Virus record (IMG/VR): IMGVR_UViG_3300009466_000016
Span: 1-26,816 of that record
Length of the DNA stretch: 26,816 bases
Direction: 5' to 3' (one strand)
DNA from: a virus
Positions 1 to 5,582 of this stretch are shown piece by piece. Numbering within the stretch: position 1 is the first letter of the stretch; every line of letters begins with the position of its first letter. The translations under genes were made by a program, and so were the position numbers. The notes below the pieces were generated by a model. That model was not told the DNA's origin. It ran no database searches and saw only the letters and a list, made by a program, of their open reading frames with translations.

Positions 1-1
1 G

Positions 2-205
2 AAAGCCTTGATCCCGATGCTCGTTGGCTTGAGCTTTGTGAGCGCCTGTCAGCCTGTCACTGACGCGGCTCTGTGGTCGGACGTGGCAAAGCGCCCGCCA
101 AACGCAAAAATAGGGACGGTCAAGGCTATTGCTGCCGACCGCCCCTTTGCTGATTGGGTGCTCTATATGGACCGCGCTTGCGACCAGTTTGGCTGTCCTG
201 AGTAA
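2..205 (+). CDS. Small lipoprotein, 5' end cut by window edge
   Basis: The frame is open from the first bases of the window and ends at a stop at 203-205, so the true start may lie upstream. A TTG at 8 is the only visible start-like codon before an ATG at 17, and a lysine codon precedes it, which suits the n-region of a signal peptide. A hydrophobic stretch ends in the lipobox V-S-A-C, so the protein should be lipidated and anchored in the envelope after Sec export. The mature part is only about 50 residues and has two further cysteines near the C-terminus. A short phage lipoprotein at the end of a transcription unit could be an Rz1-like outer-membrane spanin, but it is not notably proline-rich and no partner is visible, so that role is only a guess. 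A strong terminator follows. Confidence 0.55.
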   Translation, partial: KALIPMLVGLSFVSACQPVTDAALWSDVAKRPPNAKIGTVKAIAADRPFADWVLYMDRACDQFGCPE

Positions 206-264
206 TTGCCTCAAGGGAGGTGATCCGTGCGGGCGGAACCCGCAGCGTACCCCATACGCGAGAA

Positions 265-295
265 CCCCGGCAGCGCCTCAACTGCCGGGGTTTTT
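265..295 (+). terminator. Rho-independent terminator
   Basis: A perfect 9-bp GC-rich stem, CCCCGGCAG (265-273) with CTGCCGGGG (282-290), has an 8-base loop and is followed by TTTTT (291-295). It lies between the rightward lipoprotein gene and the leftward gene ending at 297, so it can separate two converging units. Read leftward, the stem is followed only by TTCTC, so termination is expected mainly for rightward transcription. Confidence 0.9.
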
Positions 296-296
296 G

Positions 297-695
297 CTAT
301 TCTGCGTCCTTCTGGGCGAGGGCGCGGAGGGCGGCACAAAGACCGCGCAACAGAATTGCAGGGTGCGCTTCGATTTTCATCGCGTCTGACATTTCGGCAA
401 GTGGCTTGGCCGTGATGTCCGACATGGCATCCAACAACACCCGCGCGGCCTCCTGCACAGTCACAGGCTCAAGGGCCGCGAGTATGCGGGCTTCGTAATC
501 AGCTTGCGCTGCGGCTTTGGCGGTTTCTTCGCTACCATGCTCCCCACATTTTGCGTATGGCTTTCCAGCAAAGCAGACAAACCAGAAATCGTCTTTGCCT
601 GACCAGTCCTCCCGGACGACAAGATAGTTTCCAAATGGCGTTTCGGCGTATCCCTTTGAGGTCCACACCAGCGGCTTTACGCGCGGCTTATCCAT
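297..695 (-). CDS. Conserved-type phage hypothetical protein, 132 aa
   Basis: This is the last gene of the leftward early cluster. The longer reading frame extends further upstream, but the start MDKPRVKPLVW is chosen because its ATG (695-693) overlaps the stop of the upstream gene by 8 bp, as expected for translational coupling. The N-terminal half (about residues 1-60) has the pattern KPLVW...GNYLVVREDW...FWFVCFAGK...KCGEHGSEETAKAAAQADYEA. Small phage proteins of unknown function with a PLVW N-terminus and a compact beta-alpha domain are common in phage early regions. The C-terminal half is alanine- and leucine-rich and probably helical. No enzymatic motif, signal peptide or membrane segment is visible. 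Function unknown. Confidence 0.75.
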   Translation of the reverse strand: MDKPRVKPLVWTSKGYAETPFGNYLVVREDWSGKDDFWFVCFAGKPYAKCGEHGSEETAKAAAQADYEARILAALEPVTVQEAARVLLDAMSDITAKPLAEMSDAMKIEAHPAILLRGLCAALRALAQKDAE

Positions 696-942
696 TGTCT
701 GCGTCCTTTGTGATGAGGGCGAGGATTTCAGCGTCCAAGCTATGTCCCGCACGACTAACGATGTGCGCCGCCTCCCGCAGCGCTTCCTCCCGCGCCGTGG
801 CGACCTGAACGTCGGACACGTCTTTGCGGATGTACTCAATAGCCGGTTCGCTGCAATACTTCGGACTGCCAAAGCATCTTGTGTGCTGCCCTTCACCTTC
901 TGCGTCTGAATCTAACCAAACCCGTTTAGGTGCTTCCGTCAT
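688..942 (-). CDS. Conserved-type phage hypothetical protein, 84 aa
   Basis: A leftward gene whose ATG (942-940) overlaps the stop of an upstream 26-codon frame as ATGA, and whose stop lies 8 bp inside the next gene. A purine-rich GAGAGGATAAAG ends about 4-5 bases before the start and can act as ribosome binding site. The N-terminal part (KRVWLDSDAEGEG...TRCFG...IEYIRKD) resembles short phage proteins that open with a (K/R)-(I/V)-W strand and carry an EYIR(A/K)D segment. The C-terminal part is a predicted helix. Function unknown; probably an accessory early protein. Confidence 0.72.
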   Translation of the reverse strand: MTEAPKRVWLDSDAEGEGQHTRCFGSPKYCSEPAIEYIRKDVSDVQVATAREEALREAAHIVSRAGHSLDAEILALITKDADNG

Positions 943-1019
943 TTCTTTATCCTCTCAACTTGCGCCGCAAGCGCGGCGGCTATTATTGCGTGCAGGGTGG
1001 CGCGGGCGGTGTGGGTCAT
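939..1019 (-). CDS. Tiny overlapping ORF, 26 aa
   Basis: A 26-codon frame starts with ATG at 1019-1017 inside the stop of the upstream gene (ATGA) and ends with TGA at 941-939 inside the start of the downstream gene (ATGA). It fills exactly the gap between two credible genes, which argues that it is translated, at least as a coupling bridge. The peptide begins MTHTARATLH, has an alanine-rich hydrophobic centre and ends VERIKK, so it could form a short amphipathic or membrane-associated helix. With so few residues a non-functional coupling ORF cannot be excluded. Confidence 0.5.
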   Translation of the reverse strand: MTHTARATLHAIIAAALAAQVERIKK

Positions 1020-1231
1020 AGTCCAGCGTTCCTTTCCATTGCCGCATGGGCCTTGTCATCATCCGCCATTTCCTGCATGGCGGCGGTTTCCTCGTCATTG
1101 GCGCGGGCGCACTGGTCGCAAGCCCACTTGTTGCGTTCGTACTGAACGAGGTCGTCCTCGCTGAAATCGCACTCGCAATAGTCGCAGCGGAATGTCTCAT
1201 CGAATGCGGGCGGGTAGAGCCAAGAACCCAT
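1016..1231 (-). CDS. Small CxxC-CxxC zinc-ribbon-like protein, 71 aa
   Basis: The protein starts MGSWLYPPAF and contains CDYC and, about 20 residues later, CDQC. These paired CxxC motifs could hold one zinc ion. An extra Cys sits just after the first pair (CDYCECDF). The C-terminal third is acidic and helical. The ATG at 1231 is preferred over upstream in-frame GTG codons because it overlaps the stop of the preceding 31-codon gene as TGATG, and the other end overlaps the next small ORF as ATGA. A role in protein or nucleic-acid binding is plausible for a zinc ribbon but is not shown by the sequence. Confidence 0.68.
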   Translation of the reverse strand: MGSWLYPPAFDETFRCDYCECDFSEDDLVQYERNKWACDQCARANDEETAAMQEMADDDKAHAAMERNAGL

Positions 1232-1326
1232 CACATCCACCCCGCGCCATGAGCCACATACAGCGCCGCGACATAGGCGGCGAATAGGCAGGTTGCGCCG
1301 ATCAGGTCTTCAAGAAACTCACGCAT
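1231..1326 (-). CDS. Tiny hydrophobic protein, 31 aa
   Basis: The frame begins at ATG 1326-1324, 8 bp inside the end of the preceding gene, with GAGGATGATCTCG just upstream as a ribosome site. It ends at 1231 where its TGA shares one base with the next ATG. The peptide starts MREFLEDLIG and continues into about 18 hydrophobic residues rich in Ala, Leu, Val and Tyr, long enough for one membrane helix. Tight overlap on both sides supports translation. It may be a small inner-membrane peptide; no function can be assigned. Confidence 0.55.
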   Translation of the reverse strand: MREFLEDLIGATCLFAAYVAALYVAHGAGWM

Positions 1327-1498
1327 CGAGATCATCCTCCATGTTGATAGCATCGGCGATAGCCTGAGCCTTTTCGGGCGTTTTGGTGAACACGTAGAAA
1401 TTCATTCCGTCAGCTTCAATTGCCGCCCAATACGTGCCGTTGCTGCCCTCGACTTTCGCCTTGTTCGGGCGGTGAAGTGATACGCTTATCGTTGCCAT
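1319..1498 (-). CDS. Small hypothetical protein, 59 aa
   Basis: The ATG at 1498-1496 is preceded by the strong ribosome site GAGAAGGAAAAGAC. The product starts MATISVSLHRPNK and contains NGTYWAAIEADGMNFYVFTKTPEKAQAIADAIN, which looks like a compact beta-beta-alpha fold. It ends with an acidic tail. The stop overlaps the next gene by 8 bp. It is probably real given the good ribosome site, regular codon use and coupling. I do not recognise a family. Confidence 0.68.
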   Translation of the reverse strand: MATISVSLHRPNKAKVEGSNGTYWAAIEADGMNFYVFTKTPEKAQAIADAINMEDDLDA

Positions 1499-1596
1499 GT
1501 CTTTTCCTTCTCTGAATTTACGCGCCAGGCGGCTTACACTGGTCCGGCCAAGGTCAGATGCGCCCGACGATAACCGCGTTCATCGCGGCTATGGGG

Positions 1597-1872
1597 TCAC
1601 GCTCGCTTCTGGATGGCGTACAGCCATTTCCGCACGGCGTGTTGGTTTCCGTTGCAAGGCTCTTCGGGCCATTGCACGAGCGCACCTTTGCGGCTGGTGG
1701 CAACGGCATGGGCCAGATTGTTGACTTCGCTAGGCGCGGTGCTGGGCTGCTCATGGCGGTAAATCAGCATCTTGCCGGGTGCCATCGCAGCGAATGTGTC
1801 GCTGAGGCTGGCGGGCCAGCTTTCTTTGCTCTTTGGGCGTTTCCAGAATTGTATGCGGTCGGCGTGTTTCAT
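1597..1872 (-). CDS. Hypothetical protein, 91 aa
   Basis: The ATG at 1872-1870 follows TTTTGAGGCTCAT, which contains a GAGG ribosome site at normal spacing, and the gene begins 7 bases after the stop of the preceding small gene. The product opens MKHADRIQFWKRPKSKESW, basic and aromatic, and contains GKMLIYRHEQ and a tryptophan- and lysine-rich C-terminus (RKWLYAIQKR). There is no signal peptide, membrane segment or recognised motif. A basic, partly helical protein could contact nucleic acid, but that is only inference. A 98-bp stretch with no credible gene separates it from the next gene downstream. Confidence 0.65.
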   Translation of the reverse strand: MKHADRIQFWKRPKSKESWPASLSDTFAAMAPGKMLIYRHEQPSTAPSEVNNLAHAVATSRKGALVQWPEEPCNGNQHAVRKWLYAIQKRA

Positions 1873-1879
1873 ATGAGCC

Positions 1880-1999
1880 TCAAAAGTCAGGTTCCCCGCG
1901 CACGATCCGAATAGGTCCGGTTGGCGCGGGCTTGGGTTTCGGTTGGCGCGGCAGCACCCCGATCATGTCGAGGTGCTGGGCTAGGGTGGCGGGGATCAT
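1880..1999 (-). CDS. Tiny proline-rich protein, 39 aa
   Basis: The ATG (1999-1997) overlaps the stop of the preceding 68-residue gene as ATGA, and the stop (1882-1880) lies 7 bases before the next start. The peptide begins MIPATLAQHLDMIGVL and then has a proline-lysine stretch (RQPKPKPAPTGPIRIVR). Its placement without a gap between two credible genes is the main evidence. Function unknown. Confidence 0.52.
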   Translation of the reverse strand: MIPATLAQHLDMIGVLPRQPKPKPAPTGPIRIVRGEPDF

Positions 2000-2202
2000 G
2001 CGTAATTGTGGCGCTGCATGAACGCGCGTTCTTGCTTCAAGTCGTGATAATCAGCGATTGCTGCGGCGTGAACATACTCAAGACGCGGCTGATGATCGTG
2101 CTTTCCGGCGATGATTGCATCCGCCAGCTTGTCGCGGGCCTGATCCATGCGCATCAGCGCGATTTCCATATCAGCGGCGTTTTGTGCAAGCGTTCTGGTC
2201 AT
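1996..2202 (-). CDS. Small helical hypothetical protein, 68 aa
   Basis: The ATG at 2202-2200 is preceded by ATAGGAGATACGACA, with GGAG at suitable spacing. The product (MTRTLAQNAADMEIALMRMDQ...KLADAIIAGKH...YVHAAAIADYHDLKQERAFM) is almost wholly helical with heptad-like spacing, so a short helical hairpin or coiled coil is likely. Its stop forms an ATGA overlap with the next small gene. It belongs to the leftward early cluster. Function unknown. Confidence 0.66.
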   Translation of the reverse strand: MTRTLAQNAADMEIALMRMDQARDKLADAIIAGKHDHQPRLEYVHAAAIADYHDLKQERAFMQRHNYA

Positions 2203-2247
2203 TGTCGTATCTCCTATCTGGTGGCGGGGCCGAAGCCCCAGGTTGCG

Positions 2248-2385
2248 TTAGGCGGCGACGATGCGGATTTCGTTTGCCGCATAGAACATCGCCCAGCTTT
2301 CAACATAGGCGGCGCACTGCTCGTATGTGCCGTTGCTATCGGTCGGAACCCAAGCGCCGCGAGATTTGATCTGAACCTTGAACAT
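2248..2385 (-). CDS. First gene of the leftward early cluster, 45 aa
   Basis: The start MFKVQIKSRGAW (ATG 2385-2383) is chosen over upstream in-frame starts because GCAAGGAAGACGACA gives a clear ribosome site at the right distance, and the upstream part of the frame reads as a shadow. The product contains GAWVPTDSNGTYEQCAAYVESWAMFYA and ends in a short strand (NEIRIVAA), compatible with a beta-alpha-beta mini-domain. It is the gene nearest the divergent control region. Function unknown; no close relative recognised. Confidence 0.6.
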   Translation of the reverse strand: MFKVQIKSRGAWVPTDSNGTYEQCAAYVESWAMFYAANEIRIVAA

Positions 2386-2423
2386 TGTCGTCTTCCTTGC
2401 TGGTGGCGCGGTGGCCGGTTGCG

Positions 2424-2514
2424 ATAGGTACAAACTACGCGGCAAAAACAGGACGCGCAACAGAAAAGATGGGGTTGCGTATGTATTTTGTATGTGCATA
2501 GGTAGTAACCTATG
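2424..2514. promoter_or_regulatory. Divergent early control region with ATAGGTA operator candidates
   Basis: This stretch separates the leftward tiny-gene cluster from the rightward replication operon. At 2497-2514 lies a perfect dyad, CATAGGT-AGTA-ACCTATG, whose right arm contains the start codon of the ribbon-helix-helix gene. A second copy of ATAGGTA lies at 2424-2430, followed by a degenerate second arm (ACTACG). The two ATAGGTA copies are 74 bp apart, close to seven helical turns. No -35/-10 pair fits the consensus well on either strand, so promoter positions are not assigned. The arrangement suits autoregulation and coordinated control of both divergent units by the adjacent regulator; this is inference. 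Confidence 0.5.
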
Positions 2515-2679
2515 AAAACAAATGTGACATTTCGGGCTAGGACCGAAGACCTTGACCGCTGGCGCGAGGCGCTTGCGAGAGAGGACAAACGACTATCCGA
2601 TATTTGCCGCGCGGCGCTAAACCGCTTCGCTGATCGGGTGGAGGCGAAACACCAAACGGAAGGGAAAAACCATGACTGA
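2512..2679 (+). CDS. Ribbon-helix-helix (Arc/MetJ-like) small regulator, 55 aa
   Basis: The ATG at 2512 lies inside an 18-bp palindrome. The product begins MKTNVTFRARTEDLDRW, which fits the beta-strand of a ribbon-helix-helix fold (alternating VTFRAR) followed by helix A (about residues 11-24), a turn, and helix B (RLSDICRAALNRFAD, about 28-41). Length and layout match Arc-like DNA-binding proteins, which act as dimers or tetramers on short palindromes. The stop overlaps the next gene by 8 bp, so it leads the recombination operon. It may be the early-region repressor and could shut off its own translation start by binding the overlapping dyad at the DNA level. A copy-number or antitoxin-type regulator is an alternative. 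Confidence 0.6.
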   Translation: MKTNVTFRARTEDLDRWREALAREDKRLSDICRAALNRFADRVEAKHQTEGKNHD

Positions 2680-3181
2680 CCACAGGGACCACGGACTAAA
2701 CAGGCAGGCCGTTGCGGCGGCTGAATTGCTGGCCGCACTTGGCGATGATGCGCAAGACGACGATCTTGCACATGACATGATCGAGGGCGAAACCGACTTT
2801 TTTGAAGCGGTTGAACGCGTCTTGTCGGAGATTGACGAATGCGAAATTTTAACCGCAGGCATCAAGGATATGCAGAAGCGGCTATCTGACCGCTTGGCGC
2901 GAGTATCTGGCAGGGCTGACCGCCTTCGCGGACTAATTGACCAAGCGTTCCAAATGGCTGAGATCAAGAGCCACAAATTCGCAAGCGCGACAATCTCGGC
3001 AAAGGCAATTCCGCGCAAACTGATCGTAACCGATGAAAGCCAAATTCCGGCGCGTTTTTACGAGCCGCAGCCGCCCAAGCTGGACCGCAAAGCGCTACTT
3101 GACGCAATCAAGGCGGGCGAGGCCGTTCCCGGCGCTGACATGAGCAACGGCGGCACCACAATTCAGATCAGGAGAACATGA
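2672..3181 (+). CDS. Gp157-like phage protein, 169 aa
   Basis: An acidic, helical N-terminal half (DDEAQ-type segments, then a long helix with LSEIDECEILTAGIKDMQKR and LARVSGRADRLRGLIDQAF) is followed by a C-terminal beta region with VTDESQIPARFYEPQPPKLD, RKALLDAIKAGEAVPGA and a final strand TTIQIRR. This order matches the siphovirus Gp157 family, named for a streptococcal phage protein linked to phage resistance and often encoded beside phage recombination genes. Its biochemical role is not established. It starts inside the regulator gene (8-bp overlap) and ends one base before the Bet gene, so it probably works with the annealing protein. Confidence 0.8.
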   Translation: MTDHRDHGLNRQAVAAAELLAALGDDAQDDDLAHDMIEGETDFFEAVERVLSEIDECEILTAGIKDMQKRLSDRLARVSGRADRLRGLIDQAFQMAEIKSHKFASATISAKAIPRKLIVTDESQIPARFYEPQPPKLDRKALLDAIKAGEAVPGADMSNGGTTIQIRRT

Positions 3182-3182
3182 C

Positions 3183-4082
3183 ATGGGATTGCCAGATTTT
3201 ACCCCGGCGCAATTGACGACGATCAAAAACACCGTCGCCAAAGACACCAACAATCTTGAATTTGACCTGTTTATGAACGCGGCGCGGTCCTATGGGCTGG
3301 ACCCGTTTCGCAAACAGATCAGCGCGATTGTTTTCAACAAGGACAATGCGCAAAAGAGGCAAATGGCAATCATCGTCGGGCGCGACGGACTTCGATCCAT
3401 TGCCGCGCGTTGCGGCGATTACCGTCCTGCGTCTGGACCGGCGAACATCGTCTATGACGAAAGTGCAAAGAGCAAAACAAATCCAAAGGGCATCGTTTCG
3501 GTTGGCGTGACGCTCTACAAACAAGACAACAAAGGGACTTGGCATCCGGTATATGGCGAGGCGTTTTGGGATGAATTTGCGCCGGTCAAAGACGAGTGGG
3601 CTTGGGATGAGCAAGAGCGCAAGCGCAAGCCAACAGGGGAGCAGACCGTGGATGGCAATTGGGCAAAAATGCCAATCGTGATGCTCACAAAGTGCGCTGA
3701 GGGGCAGGCTTTGCGGGCGGGCTGGCCGGATCAATTCGGCAATCTCTATGCAGAAGAAGAAATGGCCGCACATACCATGAAGGACGTGACGCCATCCGAG
3801 GCAATCGAGCAAGAGGCAGCGCATCGACGGGAACAGGTGATCGGCGGGCGCGGCCTAATGATGAATATGGATGGAACGGGCGCATTGCAGCGAATACCAA
3901 TTGGCGAGGTCGCAGATCGGTGCATTGAGTTTATCGGGGCGTCGGATGCTGAAACGGTTTACAGGTGGAGCATTCAGAACCGTGAGCCTTTGCGCGAGTT
4001 TTGGGCGACATCGCCAAATGACGCGCTAGAGGTCAAAAAGCAGATCGAGGCCAAGACCGCCAATCTGAACTTGGCGTCATGA
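3183..4082 (+). CDS. bet: Bet-like single-strand annealing recombinase, 299 aa
   Basis: The start follows GGAG with 8-base spacing. The first about 200 residues match the Bet/Red-beta family: FMNAARSYGLDPFRKQISA, then AIIVGRDGLRSIAARCGDY, the VTLYKQD...VYGEAFWDEF region, and the family-typical MLTKCAEGQALRAGWPDQFGNLYAEEEM. Members bind single-stranded DNA and pair complementary strands during phage recombination and replication. The C-terminal about 90 residues are more variable and end in a helix suited to partner contacts. Its stop overlaps the NinB-like gene (ATGA). No exonuclease gene is visible beside it, which is unusual because Red-beta proteins normally work with one. Confidence 0.92.
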   Translation: MGLPDFTPAQLTTIKNTVAKDTNNLEFDLFMNAARSYGLDPFRKQISAIVFNKDNAQKRQMAIIVGRDGLRSIAARCGDYRPASGPANIVYDESAKSKTNPKGIVSVGVTLYKQDNKGTWHPVYGEAFWDEFAPVKDEWAWDEQERKRKPTGEQTVDGNWAKMPIVMLTKCAEGQALRAGWPDQFGNLYAEEEMAAHTMKDVTPSEAIEQEAAHRREQVIGGRGLMMNMDGTGALQRIPIGEVADRCIEFIGASDAETVYRWSIQNREPLREFWATSPNDALEVKKQIEAKTANLNLAS

Positions 4083-4531
4083 AAACGATCCGCGTCTTAA
4101 CCGAACACGAGGCGCAGAAGGTGGCCGGTATGATTACCGGCCTCCCCCTGCCCTTCACCATCACCATCGGCGATGGAGACAAGCGCACGTTGTCTCAGAA
4201 TGCGCTGGTCCACAAATGGTATGGGCAAATCGCGCAACACCTTGGCGACATGACAGCGGCCCAGGTCAAAGGCCAGTGCCATGTGGCGTACGGCGTCCCG
4301 ATCCGCAGGCGTGATCCGATATGGTCGCGGGTGTGGGAACGGATGTTCAATGGCCTGACATACGAGCAACAATGCTTTTTGTTTGAGCGCGGCATTCTGG
4401 CGATGACGCGCGAAATGAGCGTCAAGGAACTGACCGAATACATGGACGCCGTGCAAGGACACTACCGGGCGCAGGGCGTCCCGCTGATCGATCCTGAGGC
4501 GATGAAATATGAGAACGAGGTGACGGAATGA
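4079..4531 (+). CDS. NinB-like recombination protein, 150 aa
   Basis: An N-terminal strand region with FTITIGDGDKRTLSQNALVHKWYGQIAQHLGD resembles the lambda NinB/Orf pattern (basic residue, then SLDQN-like, then a helix with an aromatic). It is followed by VPIRRRDPIWSRVWERM, GLTYEQQCFLFERG and MSVKELTEYMDAVQGHYRAQGV. NinB/Orf proteins bind single-stranded DNA and help load recombinases in place of RecFOR. Its place between Bet and nuclease genes fits this. The gene is ATGA-coupled at both ends. The relationship is distant, so 'NinB-like' is a family-level call. Confidence 0.65.
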   Translation: MKTIRVLTEHEAQKVAGMITGLPLPFTITIGDGDKRTLSQNALVHKWYGQIAQHLGDMTAAQVKGQCHVAYGVPIRRRDPIWSRVWERMFNGLTYEQQCFLFERGILAMTREMSVKELTEYMDAVQGHYRAQGVPLIDPEAMKYENEVTE

Positions 4532-4878
4532 ACCTGACAGGCAAACAACCCGCTCTAAAGCCCGCCAAAGCCAAGCCGAACCCGGCCTATCTCGCAAAGG
4601 TCAGAGCCTTGCCTTGCATCATTTGCACCAGCTACGGCTTGCCACAGCGCAGCCCGACGCAAGCGCACCACGTCATTCACGAGCGCGGGTCATTCCGAAA
4701 GGTTCCCGACACCATGACAATCCCGCTTTGCGAGGGGCATCATCAAGGCTTGATGGACACCAGCAAAATTGCACTTCACCAGCAGCCAAGCCGCTGGAAA
4801 CGCGAGTACGGGCCAGATCATACCTACGTCGCAATCACGCAAGACATGATTGATCGAATGGAGGCGAACACGATATGA
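4528..4878 (+). CDS. HNH-type nuclease, DUF968/Ref-like, 116 aa
   Basis: The protein carries PCIIC near residue 30, then THHVI-like AHHVIHERGS, and later IPLCEGHHQGLMD, the arrangement of a zinc-supported beta-beta-alpha-metal HNH nuclease. The C-terminal part has KREYGPDHTY. DUF968 and the P1 Ref protein share this layout; Ref cuts DNA in RecA-dependent fashion at displaced loops. In a recombination operon such a nuclease probably processes joint molecules. It is ATGA-coupled to the NinB-like gene and to the next small gene. It lies far from the terminase genes, so it is not the usual cos-packaging HNH. Confidence 0.75.
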   Translation: MNLTGKQPALKPAKAKPNPAYLAKVRALPCIICTSYGLPQRSPTQAHHVIHERGSFRKVPDTMTIPLCEGHHQGLMDTSKIALHQQPSRWKREYGPDHTYVAITQDMIDRMEANTI

Positions 4879-5045
4879 CCGACGATCTACGCAAAACCCG
4901 CGCCGCTATCGCGCGACAGGACCATGAGCGCCTTGCACAACGCGCAGAGAGGGCCAAGGGCCGCGAGGGCGTAACTGCCCTACGTCAACGGGTCAAGACC
5001 GCGCTGCACGAGCGCATGAGGGCAGAACTGGAGGCCAGCCGATGA
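4875..5045 (+). CDS. Small basic coiled-coil protein, 56 aa
   Basis: A 56-codon gene fits exactly between its neighbours with ATGA overlaps at both ends (start 4875-4877, stop 5043-5045). It begins MTDDLRKTRAAIARQD and is rich in Arg, Ala and Glu with heptad-like spacing throughout, so it should be one long charged helix or coiled coil. Its position between an HNH nuclease and a Holliday junction resolvase suggests an accessory DNA-binding or partner role; nothing in the sequence proves it. Confidence 0.7.
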   Translation: MTDDLRKTRAAIARQDHERLAQRAERAKGREGVTALRQRVKTALHERMRAELEASR

Positions 5046-5443
5046 AGACAATTACCGCGCGACTGCCGTTCCCGTCGCAAATCCTAAACCCAAACGCGCG
5101 ACCGCATCAGCTACGCCTAGCGGCTGAGAAGAAGAAATATCGTGAGGCTTGCGGATGGGAACTAAAGGCTTTTGGCGTCAACAGGTTTAAAGCCGACACG
5201 ATTCACCTGCACATCGAGTTTACCCCGCCGAACGACCGACGCCGCGACCGCGACAATCTCATTGCAGCGTTCAAGGCTGGCCAGGATGCTATCTCAGACG
5301 CGCTGGGCGTGGACGATAGCGCCTTTCACGTCACCTACGCGCCAATACAGCCCGCCGATGCTCGCAAGCGCGGCTTCGTGGTGGTGACAATCTCGGACAC
5401 GCCGCCGGTGGCCTATTTGCCGATTGAGGGCACCGTAGAATGA
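5042..5443 (+). CDS. rusA: RusA-like Holliday junction resolvase, 133 aa
   Basis: The protein has the RusA layout: an N-terminal strand with LPFPSQILNPNAR, a helix with KKKYREACGWE, then the strand HLHIEFTPP followed by DRRRDRDNLIAAFKAGQDAISDALGVDD. Asp69, Asp71 and Asp91 or Asp92 fit the three catalytic aspartates of E. coli RusA (D70, D72, D91), which bind the metal for symmetric cleavage of four-way junctions. It would resolve branched replication or recombination intermediates before packaging. It is ATGA-coupled to the gene upstream and followed by a hairpin. Confidence 0.88.
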   Translation: MKTITARLPFPSQILNPNARPHQLRLAAEKKKYREACGWELKAFGVNRFKADTIHLHIEFTPPNDRRRDRDNLIAAFKAGQDAISDALGVDDSAFHVTYAPIQPADARKRGFVVVTISDTPPVAYLPIEGTVE

Positions 5444-5447
5444 CAAA

Positions 5448-5482
5448 CGGCCCGCGCCGATCTGGCGGGGCCGCTTGCTTTT
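5448..5482 (+). terminator. Imperfect terminator or attenuator hairpin
   Basis: CGGCCC (5448-5453) pairs with GGGCCG (5468-5473), with inner GCC/GGC pairs around a short loop and a small asymmetric bulge. CTTGCTTTT follows instead of a clean T-run. It lies just after the resolvase stop, so it probably gives partial termination or protects the upstream mRNA before the replication genes. The rest of the 139-bp gap holds overlapping inverted repeats (5506-5512 with 5544-5550, and 5513-5518 with 5547-5552). Confidence 0.5.
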
Positions 5483-5582
5483 CCGCTGGTTAGACGGTAG
5501 GAAAGACGCATCGAACGCTGGGTCATTTGTAGCGCATTGTGGTGATGCGTTCAATACCCGGCCCCAAGGAGAAAGGGGCGTA

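Noticed and set aside
1554-1754. A leftward 66-codon frame beside the 91-residue gene.
   Set aside because: It lies in another frame over the better-supported gene at 1597-1872, lacks a ribosome site and reads like shadow sequence.
2214-2771. A long leftward frame of 185 codons across the divergent control region.
   Set aside because: It would run over the operator dyad and the ribbon-helix-helix gene. Composition (Arg, Ser and Cys rich) is that of an antisense shadow, and it has no ribosome site.
4528-4878. HNH protein as a packaging endonuclease linked to cos cleavage.
   Set aside because: It lies in the recombination operon, 9 kb from the terminase genes, and its DUF968/Ref-like layout fits recombination rather than packaging.
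5486-5576. tRNA-like stretch in the gap before the DUF1376 gene (GCTGGTT at one end, ACCCGGC then CCCA at the other, with a GTTCAAT motif).
   Set aside because: The outer ends pair at six of seven positions, but no T-arm, anticodon arm or D-arm can be formed with normal spacing, so a tRNA is not supported.
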